A DNA stretch of 40,074 nt from the NCBI GenBank assembly GCA_015493745.1, contig WGCN01000062.1, positions 1 through 40,074 of the forward strand. The letters are read 5' to 3'. A program made the translations under genes and the position numbers. This stretch comes from Calditrichales bacterium (GTDB lineage: Bacteria; Calditrichota; Calditrichia; Calditrichales; J004). The notes under the pieces are model-generated. The model saw nothing but the letters and a program-made list of their open reading frames with translations. It did not search any database and was not told the DNA's origin. Of this stretch, positions 8,164 through 16,664 are shown piece after piece (position 1 is the stretch's first letter; each line of letters opens with the position of its first letter).

Positions 8164-9771
8164 TTATATCTCCACATATCTGTGACGGTCAAATCGATCC
8201 GGTAGTTCCTTAAAGAGCTGTTCGAGCCAGCGGGTTCCATATTTATTTTGAAAATAGATGGCGCCCAAAACCCGTTCCTGCGCTCCTGCGGGAATTATCG
8301 CCCGGTGAACATGCGTTAGCTGATCGGTCAGCAAGGTCTCTTTTTCACGCAGGCGGCGCACCAGACGGCTGTGCATCTGATCCATAATTTCCATGGCCCG
8401 GTAAAAACTTTTACGCGCCGGGCCTTTTAATGTGGGATCGATCTCCTCCACCAGCTTCAGCAATGTGCGCTCCTTTTCATCCTTCATCCGGTGCAGTTCC
8501 TCAAACCAGGCTTTCAACTCCGGCATCTCTTTCTCTTTCAGATGATGGAGAACAAAGGCCCTCACATCCACCGGTATGCGGGCCGGGTTGATCTCAAAGC
8601 GCTTAAGCAGCTTGGCCACGCGGGGTTCGAGCAGGGTCACCGAATGGCGGGGCTGAACATGGGGCATGGTCAGCCCGAACAGTTCAAAGGCCGGTTTAAG
8701 CTGGGCCCAGTAGGCAATTTCCGCCGGACCGGCCACATAGGAAAGTGTCGGCAGCAGATAACTTTGCCATAAAGGCCGGGTCAATACCGTGGAGGAAAAC
8801 CACTCCGGTTGCCTTTCCAGCAAACGCAGCAATTCATCACGGCTGTATTTTAAACCGGCCTCCCGGTGTACAAAATAACCGTTTTGTCTTTCCAGGGCCA
8901 AACGCCGCCCGCCCCCTTCGGTCAAAAACAGATAGGCCCTTCCCGGCTGCACGTTAACCTGCACCTTGCAGGAGCTGTTTTTTATCCGCTCCGCCCCCAG
9001 GGCAAAGCTTTGGAGCATCTCATCATTTTGAGTGACAATAGCGGCGAAAAATTCACGGCTTCGCTCCTTAACCCGTTTATCGCCGGCATTAAAAAACAAC
9101 AGCCCCTTTCCGCTAAAGAGACCGGCCATGTGCCCGTGAAAGGCCCGCAACCAGTCCGCTCCCGGATGGTAAAGGGTTTTTAAAAAGGCAAAAAGCTCCC
9201 TGCTGTACTCCGTTGGCGTCAGGCACTCCCTCAGCTTAAAGAGCAGCTCGTCTATATCTTCCCGGAAATGCCGCCTGTTCATGGGGACCCCCTGCCAGGG
9301 TTGGTCGTCATTCAGGGAAAAAGTCCTCAGATCACCGGATTTATCCAGCACGCGCACGCTTTTGACCTCGTCATAGTCATGATCCTCCCCTTCCAGCCAA
9401 AACACGGGCACAAAGCAATAACCGGGCTGCCTGGCATTTAGCTCATCAGCCAGCTTGATGGCGCTGATCGTTTTATAGACGATGTACAGGGGCGAAACAA
9501 ACAATCCCATCTGCTGACCGGTAACGATGCACACCACCGGTTTTTCCTCCATGACCTTTATCCGCCGGCGAACACTGTCATCCGCGGAGTCACTGTTTTG
9601 CGCGATAAGCTGATCCAGGGCCCGGCCCTGCCCGGCGTTACCACTTATTTCCGCGGCCAGATGCGGCCAGCGGGGATTCAGCTTTTGACCGAACAGCGCG
9701 GCCACCCGCTCCGTCTGCCTGAGGTAGTGCTCATACAAGGGGTTGGGTTTCATATAGAGAGGATGGGTCAT
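8164..9771 (-). CDS. bshC: Bacillithiol biosynthesis cysteine-adding enzyme BshC
   Basis: 535 residues, the usual family length. Recognisable blocks are VTGQQMGLFVSPLYIVYKT (residues about 84-102), VFWLEGEDHDYDEVKSV, the central LPTLSYVAGPAEIAYWAQLKP, and HSVTLLEPRVAKLLKRF followed by a long coiled-coil-like region (about 415-500). BshC adds cysteine to glucosaminyl-malate in the last step of bacillithiol synthesis. bshA and bshB are not in this window. The start ATG overlaps the upstream methyltransferase stop (ATGA), and the small membrane-protein gene abuts downstream, so this is a tightly coupled operon. Bacillithiol production is inferred and depends on bshA and bshB elsewhere. Confidence 0.93.
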   Translation of the reverse strand: MTHPLYMKPNPLYEHYLRQTERVAALFGQKLNPRWPHLAAEISGNAGQGRALDQLIAQNSDSADDSVRRRIKVMEEKPVVCIVTGQQMGLFVSPLYIVYKTISAIKLADELNARQPGYCFVPVFWLEGEDHDYDEVKSVRVLDKSGDLRTFSLNDDQPWQGVPMNRRHFREDIDELLFKLRECLTPTEYSRELFAFLKTLYHPGADWLRAFHGHMAGLFSGKGLLFFNAGDKRVKERSREFFAAIVTQNDEMLQSFALGAERIKNSSCKVQVNVQPGRAYLFLTEGGGRRLALERQNGYFVHREAGLKYSRDELLRLLERQPEWFSSTVLTRPLWQSYLLPTLSYVAGPAEIAYWAQLKPAFELFGLTMPHVQPRHSVTLLEPRVAKLLKRFEINPARIPVDVRAFVLHHLKEKEMPELKAWFEELHRMKDEKERTLLKLVEEIDPTLKGPARKSFYRAMEIMDQMHSRLVRRLREKETLLTDQLTHVHRAIIPAGAQERVLGAIYFQNKYGTRWLEQLFKELPDRFDRHRYVEI

Positions 9772-10508
9772 CTTTTTTTACCGAATATGATCATGCGCGG
9801 CGATGAGGGGGTTAAAGCGGAGCCGTCGTAGTCGCCGAACATATGTTGAGTTTCAATGCCTGCCGCCGTGAACAAGTTAACCAATTCCTGCCCGGAAAAC
9901 ATACGCACACTTTCCAGAAAAGATTTTATCCGGCCATCTTTTTCGATCAGGATTTTTTTGTTTACACGCCCGCCCTCTATCCACCGTTTTTCACGGATAA
10001 TCCGGCCCTCAATCACGCGTTCCCCTTCGGCCACGAGGTGATCGCGGACATAAGCGGCATTAAAATAATCTATCACAAAATAAGCTCCCGGCCGCAGCAC
10101 ACGGGCTATTTCCCCGGCAACCTGGCGGTGTTGCGCATCATCATCAAAATAACCGAAGGAGGTAAAAAGGCTGGCCACGAGATCAAACCCGGATTTAAAC
10201 GGCAGCAGGCGCATATCGCCACGCACAAAACAGGGACAGGCGGATGATTTCCTGCTGTTCTGCGCCACCCGCAGCAGGTGGGCGGAGAGATCCAGGCCGA
10301 TTACGGTTGAGAAATGCCGGGCCAGTAAAAAACTGTGCCGACCGTTACCACAGGCCAGATCCAGCACCTTTCCCCCGCTGCCGACGGGACAATGGCGTAG
10401 AATCAGGGCGGTTAACCGGCGCGCGTCGCTGTTATCACGGTGTTTGTAAACGGTCAGGTAGTCCTCGCCAAACCACTCTTTATACCATGAGGGATTATAG
10501 CCATCCAT
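9768..10508 (-). CDS. Class I SAM-dependent methyltransferase
   Basis: 246 residues from the ATG at 10508 (MDGYNPSWYKEWFGEDY). A longer frame to 10598 would run deep into the upstream epimerase gene, and ATG 10517 is a close alternative. SAM-binding motif I is KVLDLACGNGRHSFLLA, motif II region VIGLDLS, then VRGDMRLLPF and DLVASLFTSFGYFDDD, a standard Rossmann-type arrangement. The C-terminal half has the beta-rich segment seen in small-molecule methyltransferases. Substrate is unknown. It overlaps the upstream epimerase by 14 nt and shares ATGA with bshC downstream, so it could modify a thiol, lipid or sugar product made by its neighbours; that is speculation. Confidence 0.82.
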   Translation of the reverse strand: MDGYNPSWYKEWFGEDYLTVYKHRDNSDARRLTALILRHCPVGSGGKVLDLACGNGRHSFLLARHFSTVIGLDLSAHLLRVAQNSRKSSACPCFVRGDMRLLPFKSGFDLVASLFTSFGYFDDDAQHRQVAGEIARVLRPGAYFVIDYFNAAYVRDHLVAEGERVIEGRIIREKRWIEGGRVNKKILIEKDGRIKSFLESVRMFSGQELVNLFTAAGIETQHMFGDYDGSALTPSSPRMIIFGKKR

Positions 10509-11472
10509 GCTGTGCATACCACTCCAGGGTTTCGCGAATGCCGTCGTAGATATCCGTTTCCGTTTTAAAGCCCAGGGTGGTTTCGGCTTTTTTGCCACTG
10601 CATACCCAAAAATCCTGGCGCATCTCTATCAGCTTTTGGCTGCTGATGATCGAGGGTCTTTTTTTGAAGCGGTTCAGTATATCGGCACCACCGGCGATGA
10701 CCTTCATCAGCGCCATGGGAACCGGCAGGGTAACACCCCGCCGGCCCAGCAGATCCAGTGTGATGTGTGAAAGCTCGCTCCAGGCATAAGGCCGGGGATT
10801 GGTCAGAAAAAAGGTTTCGCCCACCGCTCCGGGGTGCTCTCCCAACAGGACAAGCCCGCGGGCCAGATCGGCGGCATGTATAAAGCTGGCATAGCGATCC
10901 TTGCCTTGCAGCTGCGGTATCACTCCCATCCTGACGGTTTTAAAAAATTGCAGTACGTCGGTGTCGCGGGGGCCGTAAACCGCCGGAGGACAGCCTATGG
11001 CGGCCTTGAGCGCACCGGTTTTTTCCCGTACATACTGCTGGGCCATCAGCTTACTTTCCCCGTACCAGGTAAGCGGTCGCGGCGGATGCTCCTCCGTAAC
11101 CGGTTCCAGGGAAGCGGACGGACCGTAGGCCGCCTGGGATCCGACCAAAACAAAGCGCGGCTCGCCCGTTTCCAGCACCGCATCCACCAACAGGCGCGTG
11201 TTTTCAAAGTTACCCTCCATATAATCCCGGCGGGTACGCCCCTTGGTAACACCGGCCACATGAAAAACATGCGTACACTCCCCGAGCGCGGCTTTATAAG
11301 ACTCCGGCCGGCCCACATCCCCGAAAATCATTTTCACGGGCAGTGCGCTGATCCATCTCAGGGAAGATGTTTTACGGGCCAGCGCGTAAACCGTATAGCC
11401 CTTTCGCAGCAACTCCTCACACAAAAAACTGCCGACAAAACCGTTGGCTCCGGTAACAAATGCTTTTTTCAT
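10495..11472 (-). CDS. NAD-dependent epimerase/dehydratase, candidate ceramide-pathway reductase (CerR-like)
   Basis: 325 residues, extended SDR superfamily. The nucleotide-binding motif is TGANGFVGSFL (7-17), the active-site serine lies in VGSQAAYGPS, and the catalytic YGESK has Tyr137 and Lys141. The general family covers sugar epimerases, dihydroflavonol-type reductases and 3-beta-hydroxysteroid dehydrogenases. In Caulobacter the ketone-reducing step of ceramide synthesis is carried out by an SDR of this class (CerR) encoded near Spt. Here the gene is divergent from an SPT-type gene 146 bp away, so I infer the same role. It is first in an operon with a methyltransferase, bshC and a small membrane protein, so a role in those pathways is the alternative. 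Confidence 0.78.
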   Translation of the reverse strand: MKKAFVTGANGFVGSFLCEELLRKGYTVYALARKTSSLRWISALPVKMIFGDVGRPESYKAALGECTHVFHVAGVTKGRTRRDYMEGNFENTRLLVDAVLETGEPRFVLVGSQAAYGPSASLEPVTEEHPPRPLTWYGESKLMAQQYVREKTGALKAAIGCPPAVYGPRDTDVLQFFKTVRMGVIPQLQGKDRYASFIHAADLARGLVLLGEHPGAVGETFFLTNPRPYAWSELSHITLDLLGRRGVTLPVPMALMKVIAGGADILNRFKKRPSIISSQKLIEMRQDFWVCSGKKAETTLGFKTETDIYDGIRETLEWYAQHGWL

Positions 11473-11506
11473 ATAACGATAATCTCATGAATTAAATCCT
11501 TTTAGA

Positions 11507-11546
11507 GCTTAAAAAAGTTTGCACTATTTGGCAAACTCTTTTAAGC
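11507..11546. promoter_or_regulatory. Long inverted repeat in the divergent epimerase / SPT promoter region
   Basis: GCTTAAAAAAGTTTGC (11507-11522) and GCAAACTCTTTTAAGC (11531-11546) are 16-nt arms with a single mismatch, separated by ACTATTTG. Both flanking genes point away, so it is not needed as a terminator, and no T-tract follows on either strand. It is best read as an operator or a 5'-leader hairpin that could control both divergent transcripts. The symmetry is seen directly; the function is inferred. Confidence 0.6.
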
Positions 11547-11618
11547 TGTATTTCTCACAATAATGCTGAACCGGACAAAGCGTCCACACCATGTCACAAA
11601 AATCGGGGCTCAACAATA

Positions 11619-12812
11619 ATGGATATATTTGATAAATGTCATATTGATCGGTTGGAGAAAGCGCTAAAAGGAGGCTATTACCCTTATTTTATTAAACTTA
11701 CCGGAAACGACGGACCTATTGTGCGTATGAATGGCCGTGAAATAATTATGATCGGCTCCAACAACTATCTGGGCTTAACCCAGGACCCCCGGGTAATCGA
11801 GGCCGCCATTGAAGCCACGCGTAAGTATGGTACCAGTTGTTCCGGCTCGCGTTTTCTAAACGGCACACTGGATATTCATGTTGAACTGGAAGAGAAGCTG
11901 GCGCTATTCATGGATCGTGAGGCGGCGCTTATATTCAGCACGGGCTATCAGACCAATTTCGGTTCCATCTCGGCCCTGGCCGGACCGAATGATATCCTGA
12001 TCATCGATAAGTCCGACCATGCCTCCATATATGCCGGAACCAAGGGTGGTTTCGGGCCGGAGGTCAAGCGCTACCGGCATAATGACATGAAGGATCTGGA
12101 TCGTGTGCTTTCCCGCTGTGATCCCGATAAGGGCAAGATGATCATCAGCGACGGCGTTTTCAGCATGGAAGGCGATATCGTCAACCTGGAACAGATGGTG
12201 GAAGTGGCCGCCAAACACCAGGCCCGGATTTATCTGGATGAGGCCCATGGCGTGGGGGTTCTGGGCCGTAACGGCCGCGGTAGCAGTGAGTTTTTGGGAT
12301 TCGAGAAAGAGGTCGATCTGGTCATGAGCACTTTCAGTAAATCCTTTGCCTCTCTGGGTGGTTTTATCGCCGGCTCCAAAACCGTGATCAGCTATCTGAA
12401 ACATATGGCCGGATCACTGATCTTCAGCGCCTCGCCCACGCCGGCCGCCACCGCTGCCGCCTTAAAATCCCTGGAAATTATTCAAGAAGAGCCGGAACGC
12501 CGTCAACTGTTACTGGATAACGGTAATTATATGCGTTATGAGTTAAACCGCATCGGGCTGGATACGGGGGACAGCGACCTGACCCCCATTGTCCCCATTT
12601 ATATACGCGAGGAGAGAAAAACCTTTGAATTTTGGTGGGCCTTGTTCAACGCCGGCATATACACCAATCCGGTGGTCTATCCGGCCGTACCGCCGGAGCA
12701 TGACATGATCCGCACCAGCTACATGGCCACCCATAATATACAGCATTTGGATCGTTGTCTGGAAATCATAGATAAGGAAGCCAAAAAGATGAACTTACCG
12801 AGGAGTCACTAA
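11619..12812 (+). CDS. spt: Serine palmitoyltransferase-type PLP-dependent acyltransferase (alpha-oxoamine synthase)
   Basis: 397 residues, fold type I. The PLP lysine is Lys241 in STFSKSFASLGGF; the pyridine-stacking His134 is in KSDHASIYAG; Asp207 and His210 are in LDEAHGVGVLG; the glycine-rich SGSRFLNGTLDIHVELE is the family substrate site. The family includes serine palmitoyltransferase, 2-amino-3-ketobutyrate ligase and 8-amino-7-oxononanoate synthase. Features such as the YYPYF start region, RHNDMKDL, IFSASPTPAATAAALKSLE and TNPVVYPAVPPE resemble bacterial serine palmitoyltransferases from memory. It would condense serine with an acyl thioester to 3-ketosphinganine. The following GNAT gene, 1 nt away, and the divergent SDR support a sphingolipid role. 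Confidence 0.78.
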   Translation: MDIFDKCHIDRLEKALKGGYYPYFIKLTGNDGPIVRMNGREIIMIGSNNYLGLTQDPRVIEAAIEATRKYGTSCSGSRFLNGTLDIHVELEEKLALFMDREAALIFSTGYQTNFGSISALAGPNDILIIDKSDHASIYAGTKGGFGPEVKRYRHNDMKDLDRVLSRCDPDKGKMIISDGVFSMEGDIVNLEQMVEVAAKHQARIYLDEAHGVGVLGRNGRGSSEFLGFEKEVDLVMSTFSKSFASLGGFIAGSKTVISYLKHMAGSLIFSASPTPAATAAALKSLEIIQEEPERRQLLLDNGNYMRYELNRIGLDTGDSDLTPIVPIYIREERKTFEFWWALFNAGIYTNPVVYPAVPPEHDMIRTSYMATHNIQHLDRCLEIIDKEAKKMNLPRSH

Positions 12813-12813
12813 A

Positions 12814-13941
12814 ATGGGAATCACTGTTAAACCGGTTCAAAATAAAAAAGAAAAAAAACTTTTTATCGATCTGGAATGGCAGTTAAACAAAAACACCCCC
12901 AACTGGATCAGCCCCCTGCGTATGGAAAGGGTGAAAGTGCTGGATATGCGTAAGAATCCCTTTTACCAACATTCCAGCATCGAGCTGTTAATCGCTTATA
13001 AAGACGGACAGCCGGTGGGCAGAATCGCCGCCATCATCAACAAAAATCACAATGAGTTCCATCAGGACAAGGTGGGGTTTTGGGGCTTCTTTGAAAGCAT
13101 CAACGATCCGGCGGTGGCCAACGCCCTGTTCCGGGCCGCGGCCGACTGGCTCAAAGCCCGTGACATGGAGGAGATGTGGGGCCCGATGAATCCCTCCACC
13201 AATGATGAGTGCGGTCTGTTGATCGAAGGTTTTGACACCCCGCCCATGCTGATGATGACACACAACCCCACCTTCTACCCCGCGCTGGTGGAGGAATTCG
13301 GCAACAAAAAGATCAAAGACCTTTACGCCTGGTATCAAACCACCGAGGACGCCCTGTCCCACTCCACGGAAAAGCTGCGTCGCGTTTCCGAAAAAATCCT
13401 AAAACGCTATGGCATAACCATCCGCAAAATCGATGTTAAAAACATCAAGCGGGAAGTTAAGCTGATGAAAGAGGTTTACAATAACGCCTGGAGCCGCAAC
13501 TGGGGCTTTGTTCCCTTTACCGACGAAGAGTTCGACTACAGCGCCGACGGCCTGAAGGACATTGCCGATCCCGACTTTTTGCTGATGGCGGAAAAAGGTG
13601 ACAAACCCGTCGGTTTCAGCATTATTTTACCGAACATCAATGAAATACTGGCCGGCATTCCCAACGGAAAACTATTCCCAAGCGGCATATTTAAACTGCT
13701 AAGCGGAATGAAAAAAATTAAAACCGTACGCGTACTGATATTGGGCGTGATTAAGGAGTATCAGTTTTCCGGACTGGGATCGGCCTTTTACATCCGGGCC
13801 ATGGAAACGGCCAGGGAAAAAGGTATCGTCGGCGGCGAAATGTCCTGGATCCTGGAAGACAATCTGACCATGAACCGGGCCATAGAGTCCTTCGGGTCGC
13901 GGATATACAAAAAATACCGTATCTATCAATATACGCTTTGA
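12814..13941 (+). CDS. Large GNAT-fold N-acyltransferase, candidate bacterial ceramide synthase (bCerS-like)
   Basis: 375 residues, larger than a simple acetyltransferase. The N-terminal part contains FIDLEWQLNKNTPNWISPL and KNPFYQHSSIELLIAYKDGQPVGRIAAI, followed by GFWGFFESIND, WGPMNPSTNDECGLLIEGF and FYPALVEEFG. The C-terminal part has AWSRNWGFVPFTDEEF, LGVIKEYQFSGLGSAFY and a final MNRAIESFGSRIYKKYRIY. This layout matches the family of the bacterial ceramide synthase described in Caulobacter (bCerS), which N-acylates the long-chain base. It follows the SPT-type gene by 1 nt with AGGAG 9 nt upstream of the ATG. The role is inferred from family resemblance plus context; other amine substrates are possible. 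Confidence 0.72.
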   Translation: MGITVKPVQNKKEKKLFIDLEWQLNKNTPNWISPLRMERVKVLDMRKNPFYQHSSIELLIAYKDGQPVGRIAAIINKNHNEFHQDKVGFWGFFESINDPAVANALFRAAADWLKARDMEEMWGPMNPSTNDECGLLIEGFDTPPMLMMTHNPTFYPALVEEFGNKKIKDLYAWYQTTEDALSHSTEKLRRVSEKILKRYGITIRKIDVKNIKREVKLMKEVYNNAWSRNWGFVPFTDEEFDYSADGLKDIADPDFLLMAEKGDKPVGFSIILPNINEILAGIPNGKLFPSGIFKLLSGMKKIKTVRVLILGVIKEYQFSGLGSAFYIRAMETAREKGIVGGEMSWILEDNLTMNRAIESFGSRIYKKYRIYQYTL

Positions 13942-14051
13942 TTTACCGGGAAACACCGCTTAAAAGGACCCGGCAGGAATGTTTTACGAAAGGTACCGGC
14001 AAGGGCTGTGTCCGTTGGGACTATTTCCGGCCGGAAAAAACGGAAGAAAAA

Positions 14052-14897
14052 TCAATTAAAATTTTCGTTATCATGCTCCCGCAGATAACGGCTGCCTTCA
14101 TCGAGCAGCTTTTTCTCCTCATCAGACAGATTCATATAGCCGACCCGGTTTATTTTGTCCAGCAATTCATCGATTTTGCGGCGGTAATATTCTATCTTTT
14201 CATCTTCCGATCCACCCGGTCCGCCCCCCGGGTGAAAATGCATGTTTTTATGAACGGATGATCCGCCTTTCTTCAGGGAGTCCTGAAAAAAGCCTTTGAC
14301 GGCATAATGAATTTTCCAGAACTTCAGATAGATAAACCCGATCAACATCCCTCCCAGGTGGGCGGCATGGGCAATATTGCTGTTTTGGGGGCCGATGGTG
14401 GAGAAAAAGGTAACGGCCGCCAGAAAGCCCATCAGATATTTAACCTTGACCGGAAAGAGAAAATAGACATAGACCAGACGATTGGGATGTATCAAGGCAT
14501 AGGCGATCATCACCCCGTAAACCGCGGCGGAGGCGCCAACGGTCGATTCTCCGGCGATCAGGATATTTAAAATCCCTCCCCCGATACCGGTGATAAAATA
14601 ATACTTCAGGAATTCGTTTGTGCCCCATTCATACTCCAGCTCCGTGCCAAACATCCACAGCACAAACATATTAAGGAAAATATGCCAAAAACCGCCATGC
14701 AGAAACATGTAGCTTACCAACTGCCATATTTTAAATTGTTCCACCACACCGTAATAGCTTAACGCAAACTGGCTGTAGAGCACACTACCCCACGGGGTAA
14801 ATTCCGTTAAAATAAAAACAACAACATTGGCATAAATAATATTTTTTATCGCCGGTGGTAAATTTGTATTCAAACCAAATCCTCGACCTTGATTCAT
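14052..14897 (-). CDS. Rhomboid-family intramembrane serine protease
   Basis: 281 residues with six predicted membrane helices (about 19-32, 58-83, 97-115, 120-137, 143-165, 176-192). The oxyanion-side HIFLN (His72, Asn76), the nucleophile motif GASAAVYG with Ser123, and HAAHLGG with His180 are in place. The usual GxSG is GASA here, a mild variant. After the last helix comes a Gly/His-rich linker and a helical tail (about 230-272, DELLDKINRVGYMNLSDEEKKLL) like the small C-terminal domain found on Bacteroidetes-type rhomboids. It would cleave membrane-protein substrates within the inner membrane; the target is unknown. It lies about 106 nt downstream of proS on the same strand. Confidence 0.87.
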   Translation of the reverse strand: MNQGRGFGLNTNLPPAIKNIIYANVVVFILTEFTPWGSVLYSQFALSYYGVVEQFKIWQLVSYMFLHGGFWHIFLNMFVLWMFGTELEYEWGTNEFLKYYFITGIGGGILNILIAGESTVGASAAVYGVMIAYALIHPNRLVYVYFLFPVKVKYLMGFLAAVTFFSTIGPQNSNIAHAAHLGGMLIGFIYLKFWKIHYAVKGFFQDSLKKGGSSVHKNMHFHPGGGPGGSEDEKIEYYRRKIDELLDKINRVGYMNLSDEEKKLLDEGSRYLREHDNENFN

Positions 14898-15003
14898 GTT
14901 TAATCCTGTCTCACAGATGTTAAAGAAGCATAAACGGCCATCCCGTTAAAAAGCTCCATTGATTAACACCACAAATATGGGTTATTGAGCCACCCGATGC
15001 AAG

Positions 15004-16434
15004 TTAATAGGCCTTGGAAAAAATCACCCGGCCGTCGGAAGGTTTTCCGCAATAGACACAGGCCCCTTTTTCATCTTCACGGTCAAAGGGAATATTGCGG
15101 ATGGTGGCCTTGGTGGCCTCTTTAATTTTGGTTTCACAAGCGGCATCGCCACACCAATGGGCATTAACAAAACCGCCGTCCCCGGCAACTATTGCCTTCA
15201 GATCATCAAAATTTTCCACCTGATGGGTATTGGCCTCCCGGAAGTCCCGGGCGCGTTGCAGCATTTCTTTCTGCATCAGCGGCAAGGTCTCATCCACAAC
15301 GGCCGAAACGGCGTTACGCTCAACAAAATCTTTTTTCATGGTATCACGGCGAACCAGCACCACTTTGTTGTTTTCAACATCCCTGGGGCCGATCTCAATG
15401 CGCAGCGGAATGCCCTGCAACTCCCATTCGGCGAATTTATAACCCGGCTTGTACTGTTCACGGTCGTCAAAGATGACCTTATGTTTTTCGCTCAGTTCCC
15501 GGTACAGGGCGTCGGCATAGGCCAGCACTTTAGCTTTTTCCTCATCCTTGCGATAGATGGGAACGATAACCACCGGGCGCTGAGCCAGCTTAGGCGGCAA
15601 AACCAGGCCGTTATCATCACTGTGGGTCATGATCAGGGCGCCGATCAGCCGGGTGCTTACCCCCCAGGAGGTGGCATAAACATATTGCCGGCCGCCCTCT
15701 TTGTTTTGAAACTGGACATCAAAGGCCCGGGCAAAATTTTGTCCCAGATTATGGGAGGTTCCGGCCTGCAGTGCTTTTTTGTCCTGCATCATGGCCTCGA
15801 TGCTGTAGGTATGCAGGGCGCCGGCAAATTTTTCGGATTCGCTTTTACGGCCGGCAATAACCGGAATGGCCAGGTACTCTTCGGCAAAGGTTTTGTACAC
15901 ATTAAGCATTTTCAGGGTCTCTTCCTCGGCCTCCCCGGCGGTGGCATGGGCGGTATGCCCCTCCTGCCACAGAAACTCGGAGGTACGCAGAAAAAGCCGT
16001 GTGCGCATCTCCCAGCGCATCACGTTGGCCCACTGGTTGATCAGGATGGGCAGGTCACGATAACTCATAATCCACTTTTTGTACATGCTCCAGATGATCG
16101 TCTCCGATGTGGGACGGATGTACAGGTTCTCTTCCAGCTTTTGGCCGCCGCCATGGGTGACCACGGCACACTCCGGGGCAAAACCTTCCACATGTTCCGC
16201 TTCCTTTTTCATGAAGCTTTCCGGAATAAGCAAAGGGAAATAGGCATTAACATGTCCGGTATCCTTAAACATCTGATCCAGATATTTCTGAATAAGCTCC
16301 CATATGGCATAGCCGTTTGGCCGGATAACCATGGAGCCCTTTACCGGGGAATAGTCCGCCATTTTCGCCTGAATAACAACATCGGTGTACCATTTGGAGT
16401 AATCGGTTGCACGGGGTGTGATATTTTTTGCCAT
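15004..16434 (-). CDS. proS: Prolyl-tRNA synthetase, short archaeal/eukaryotic-type (ProS type 3)
   Basis: 476 residues from the ATG at 16434 ([16 protein letters not shown]). The frame stays open to 16536, but that would read into tRNA-Arg. Class II motifs are visible: [16 protein letters not shown], motif 2 with [11 protein letters not shown] and [26 protein letters not shown], and motif 3 [22 protein letters not shown]. There is no insertion editing domain, as in type 3 enzymes. The C-terminal zinc region has CGDAAC and CVYCGKPS, and the protein ends in Tyr, typical of this type. It attaches proline to tRNA-Pro. A tRNA-Arg with its own promoter lies 75 nt upstream, so both may share a transcript. 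Confidence 0.95.
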   Translation of the reverse strand: MAKNITPRATDYSKWYTDVVIQAKMADYSPVKGSMVIRPNGYAIWELIQKYLDQMFKDTGHVNAYFPLLIPESFMKKEAEHVEGFAPECAVVTHGGGQKLEENLYIRPTSETIIWSMYKKWIMSYRDLPILINQWANVMRWEMRTRLFLRTSEFLWQEGHTAHATAGEAEEETLKMLNVYKTFAEEYLAIPVIAGRKSESEKFAGALHTYSIEAMMQDKKALQAGTSHNLGQNFARAFDVQFQNKEGGRQYVYATSWGVSTRLIGALIMTHSDDNGLVLPPKLAQRPVVIVPIYRKDEEKAKVLAYADALYRELSEKHKVIFDDREQYKPGYKFAEWELQGIPLRIEIGPRDVENNKVVLVRRDTMKKDFVERNAVSAVVDETLPLMQKEMLQRARDFREANTHQVENFDDLKAIVAGDGGFVNAHWCGDAACETKIKEATKATIRNIPFDREDEKGACVYCGKPSDGRVIFSKAY

Positions 16435-16509
16435 AACAAAAACCTGTGTATTAGTATGATTAACAAAAAAGGCTGACCTGACGCCAGCCTGAGAACATAA
16501 GAGCGGTAG

Positions 16510-16583
16510 TACGCCCGGAGGGAATCGAACCCCCAACCTTTGGAACCGGAATCCAACGCTCTATCCAATTGAGCTACGGGCGC
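16510..16583 (-). tRNA. tRNA-Arg (anticodon CCG)
   Basis: On the minus strand, acceptor GCGCCCG pairs with CGGGCGT (first pair G-U), discriminator A. The D-arm is GCTCAATTGGATAGAGC, the anticodon stem TTGGA/TCCAA has loop TTCCGGT (anticodon CCG), and the T-arm is TGGGGGTTCGATTCCCTC-like with the standard TTCGATT loop. CCA is not encoded. A good promoter sits just upstream, and proS follows on the same strand. Confidence 0.95.
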
Positions 16584-16601
16584 AATTTTTTCAAGACAGG
16601 G

Positions 16602-16630
16602 AATTTATCGCCGGGACGGAATAAAGTCAA
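16602..16630 (-). promoter_or_regulatory. Sigma-70-type promoter for tRNA-Arg (and possibly proS)
   Basis: On the minus strand, TTGACT (16630-16625), a 17-bp spacer and TAAATT (16607-16602) place transcription start about 12 nt before the tRNA 5' end. The same -10 sequence and spacer occur in the promoter candidate at 23978-24006. Confidence 0.62.
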
Positions 16631-16664
16631 ACAAAAGGAATGGAATAAACACACCGTCCGTCGT

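Noticed and set aside
10509-10598. 30-codon N-terminal extension of the methyltransferase
   Set aside because: It would overlap the epimerase gene by about 100 nt and encodes a Lys/Arg-rich stretch unlike methyltransferase N-termini.
14011-14044. Perfect palindrome TTTCCGGCCGGAAA nested in TCCGTT/AACGGA between two convergent genes
   Set aside because: Not called a terminator because the central palindrome leaves no proper loop and neither strand has a T-tract after the stem; it could still be a weak stem for either transcript.
15157-16476. 439-codon open frame on the plus strand, opposite proS
   Set aside because: It is fully antisense to a complete prolyl-tRNA synthetase with all motifs. 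Its translation is rich in Gly/His/Gln with no recognisable domain, as expected from the GC-biased codon positions of the real gene.
16435-16536. N-terminal extension of proS to a start at 16536
   Set aside because: It would translate part of tRNA-Arg; the family start [16 protein letters not shown] begins at 16434.
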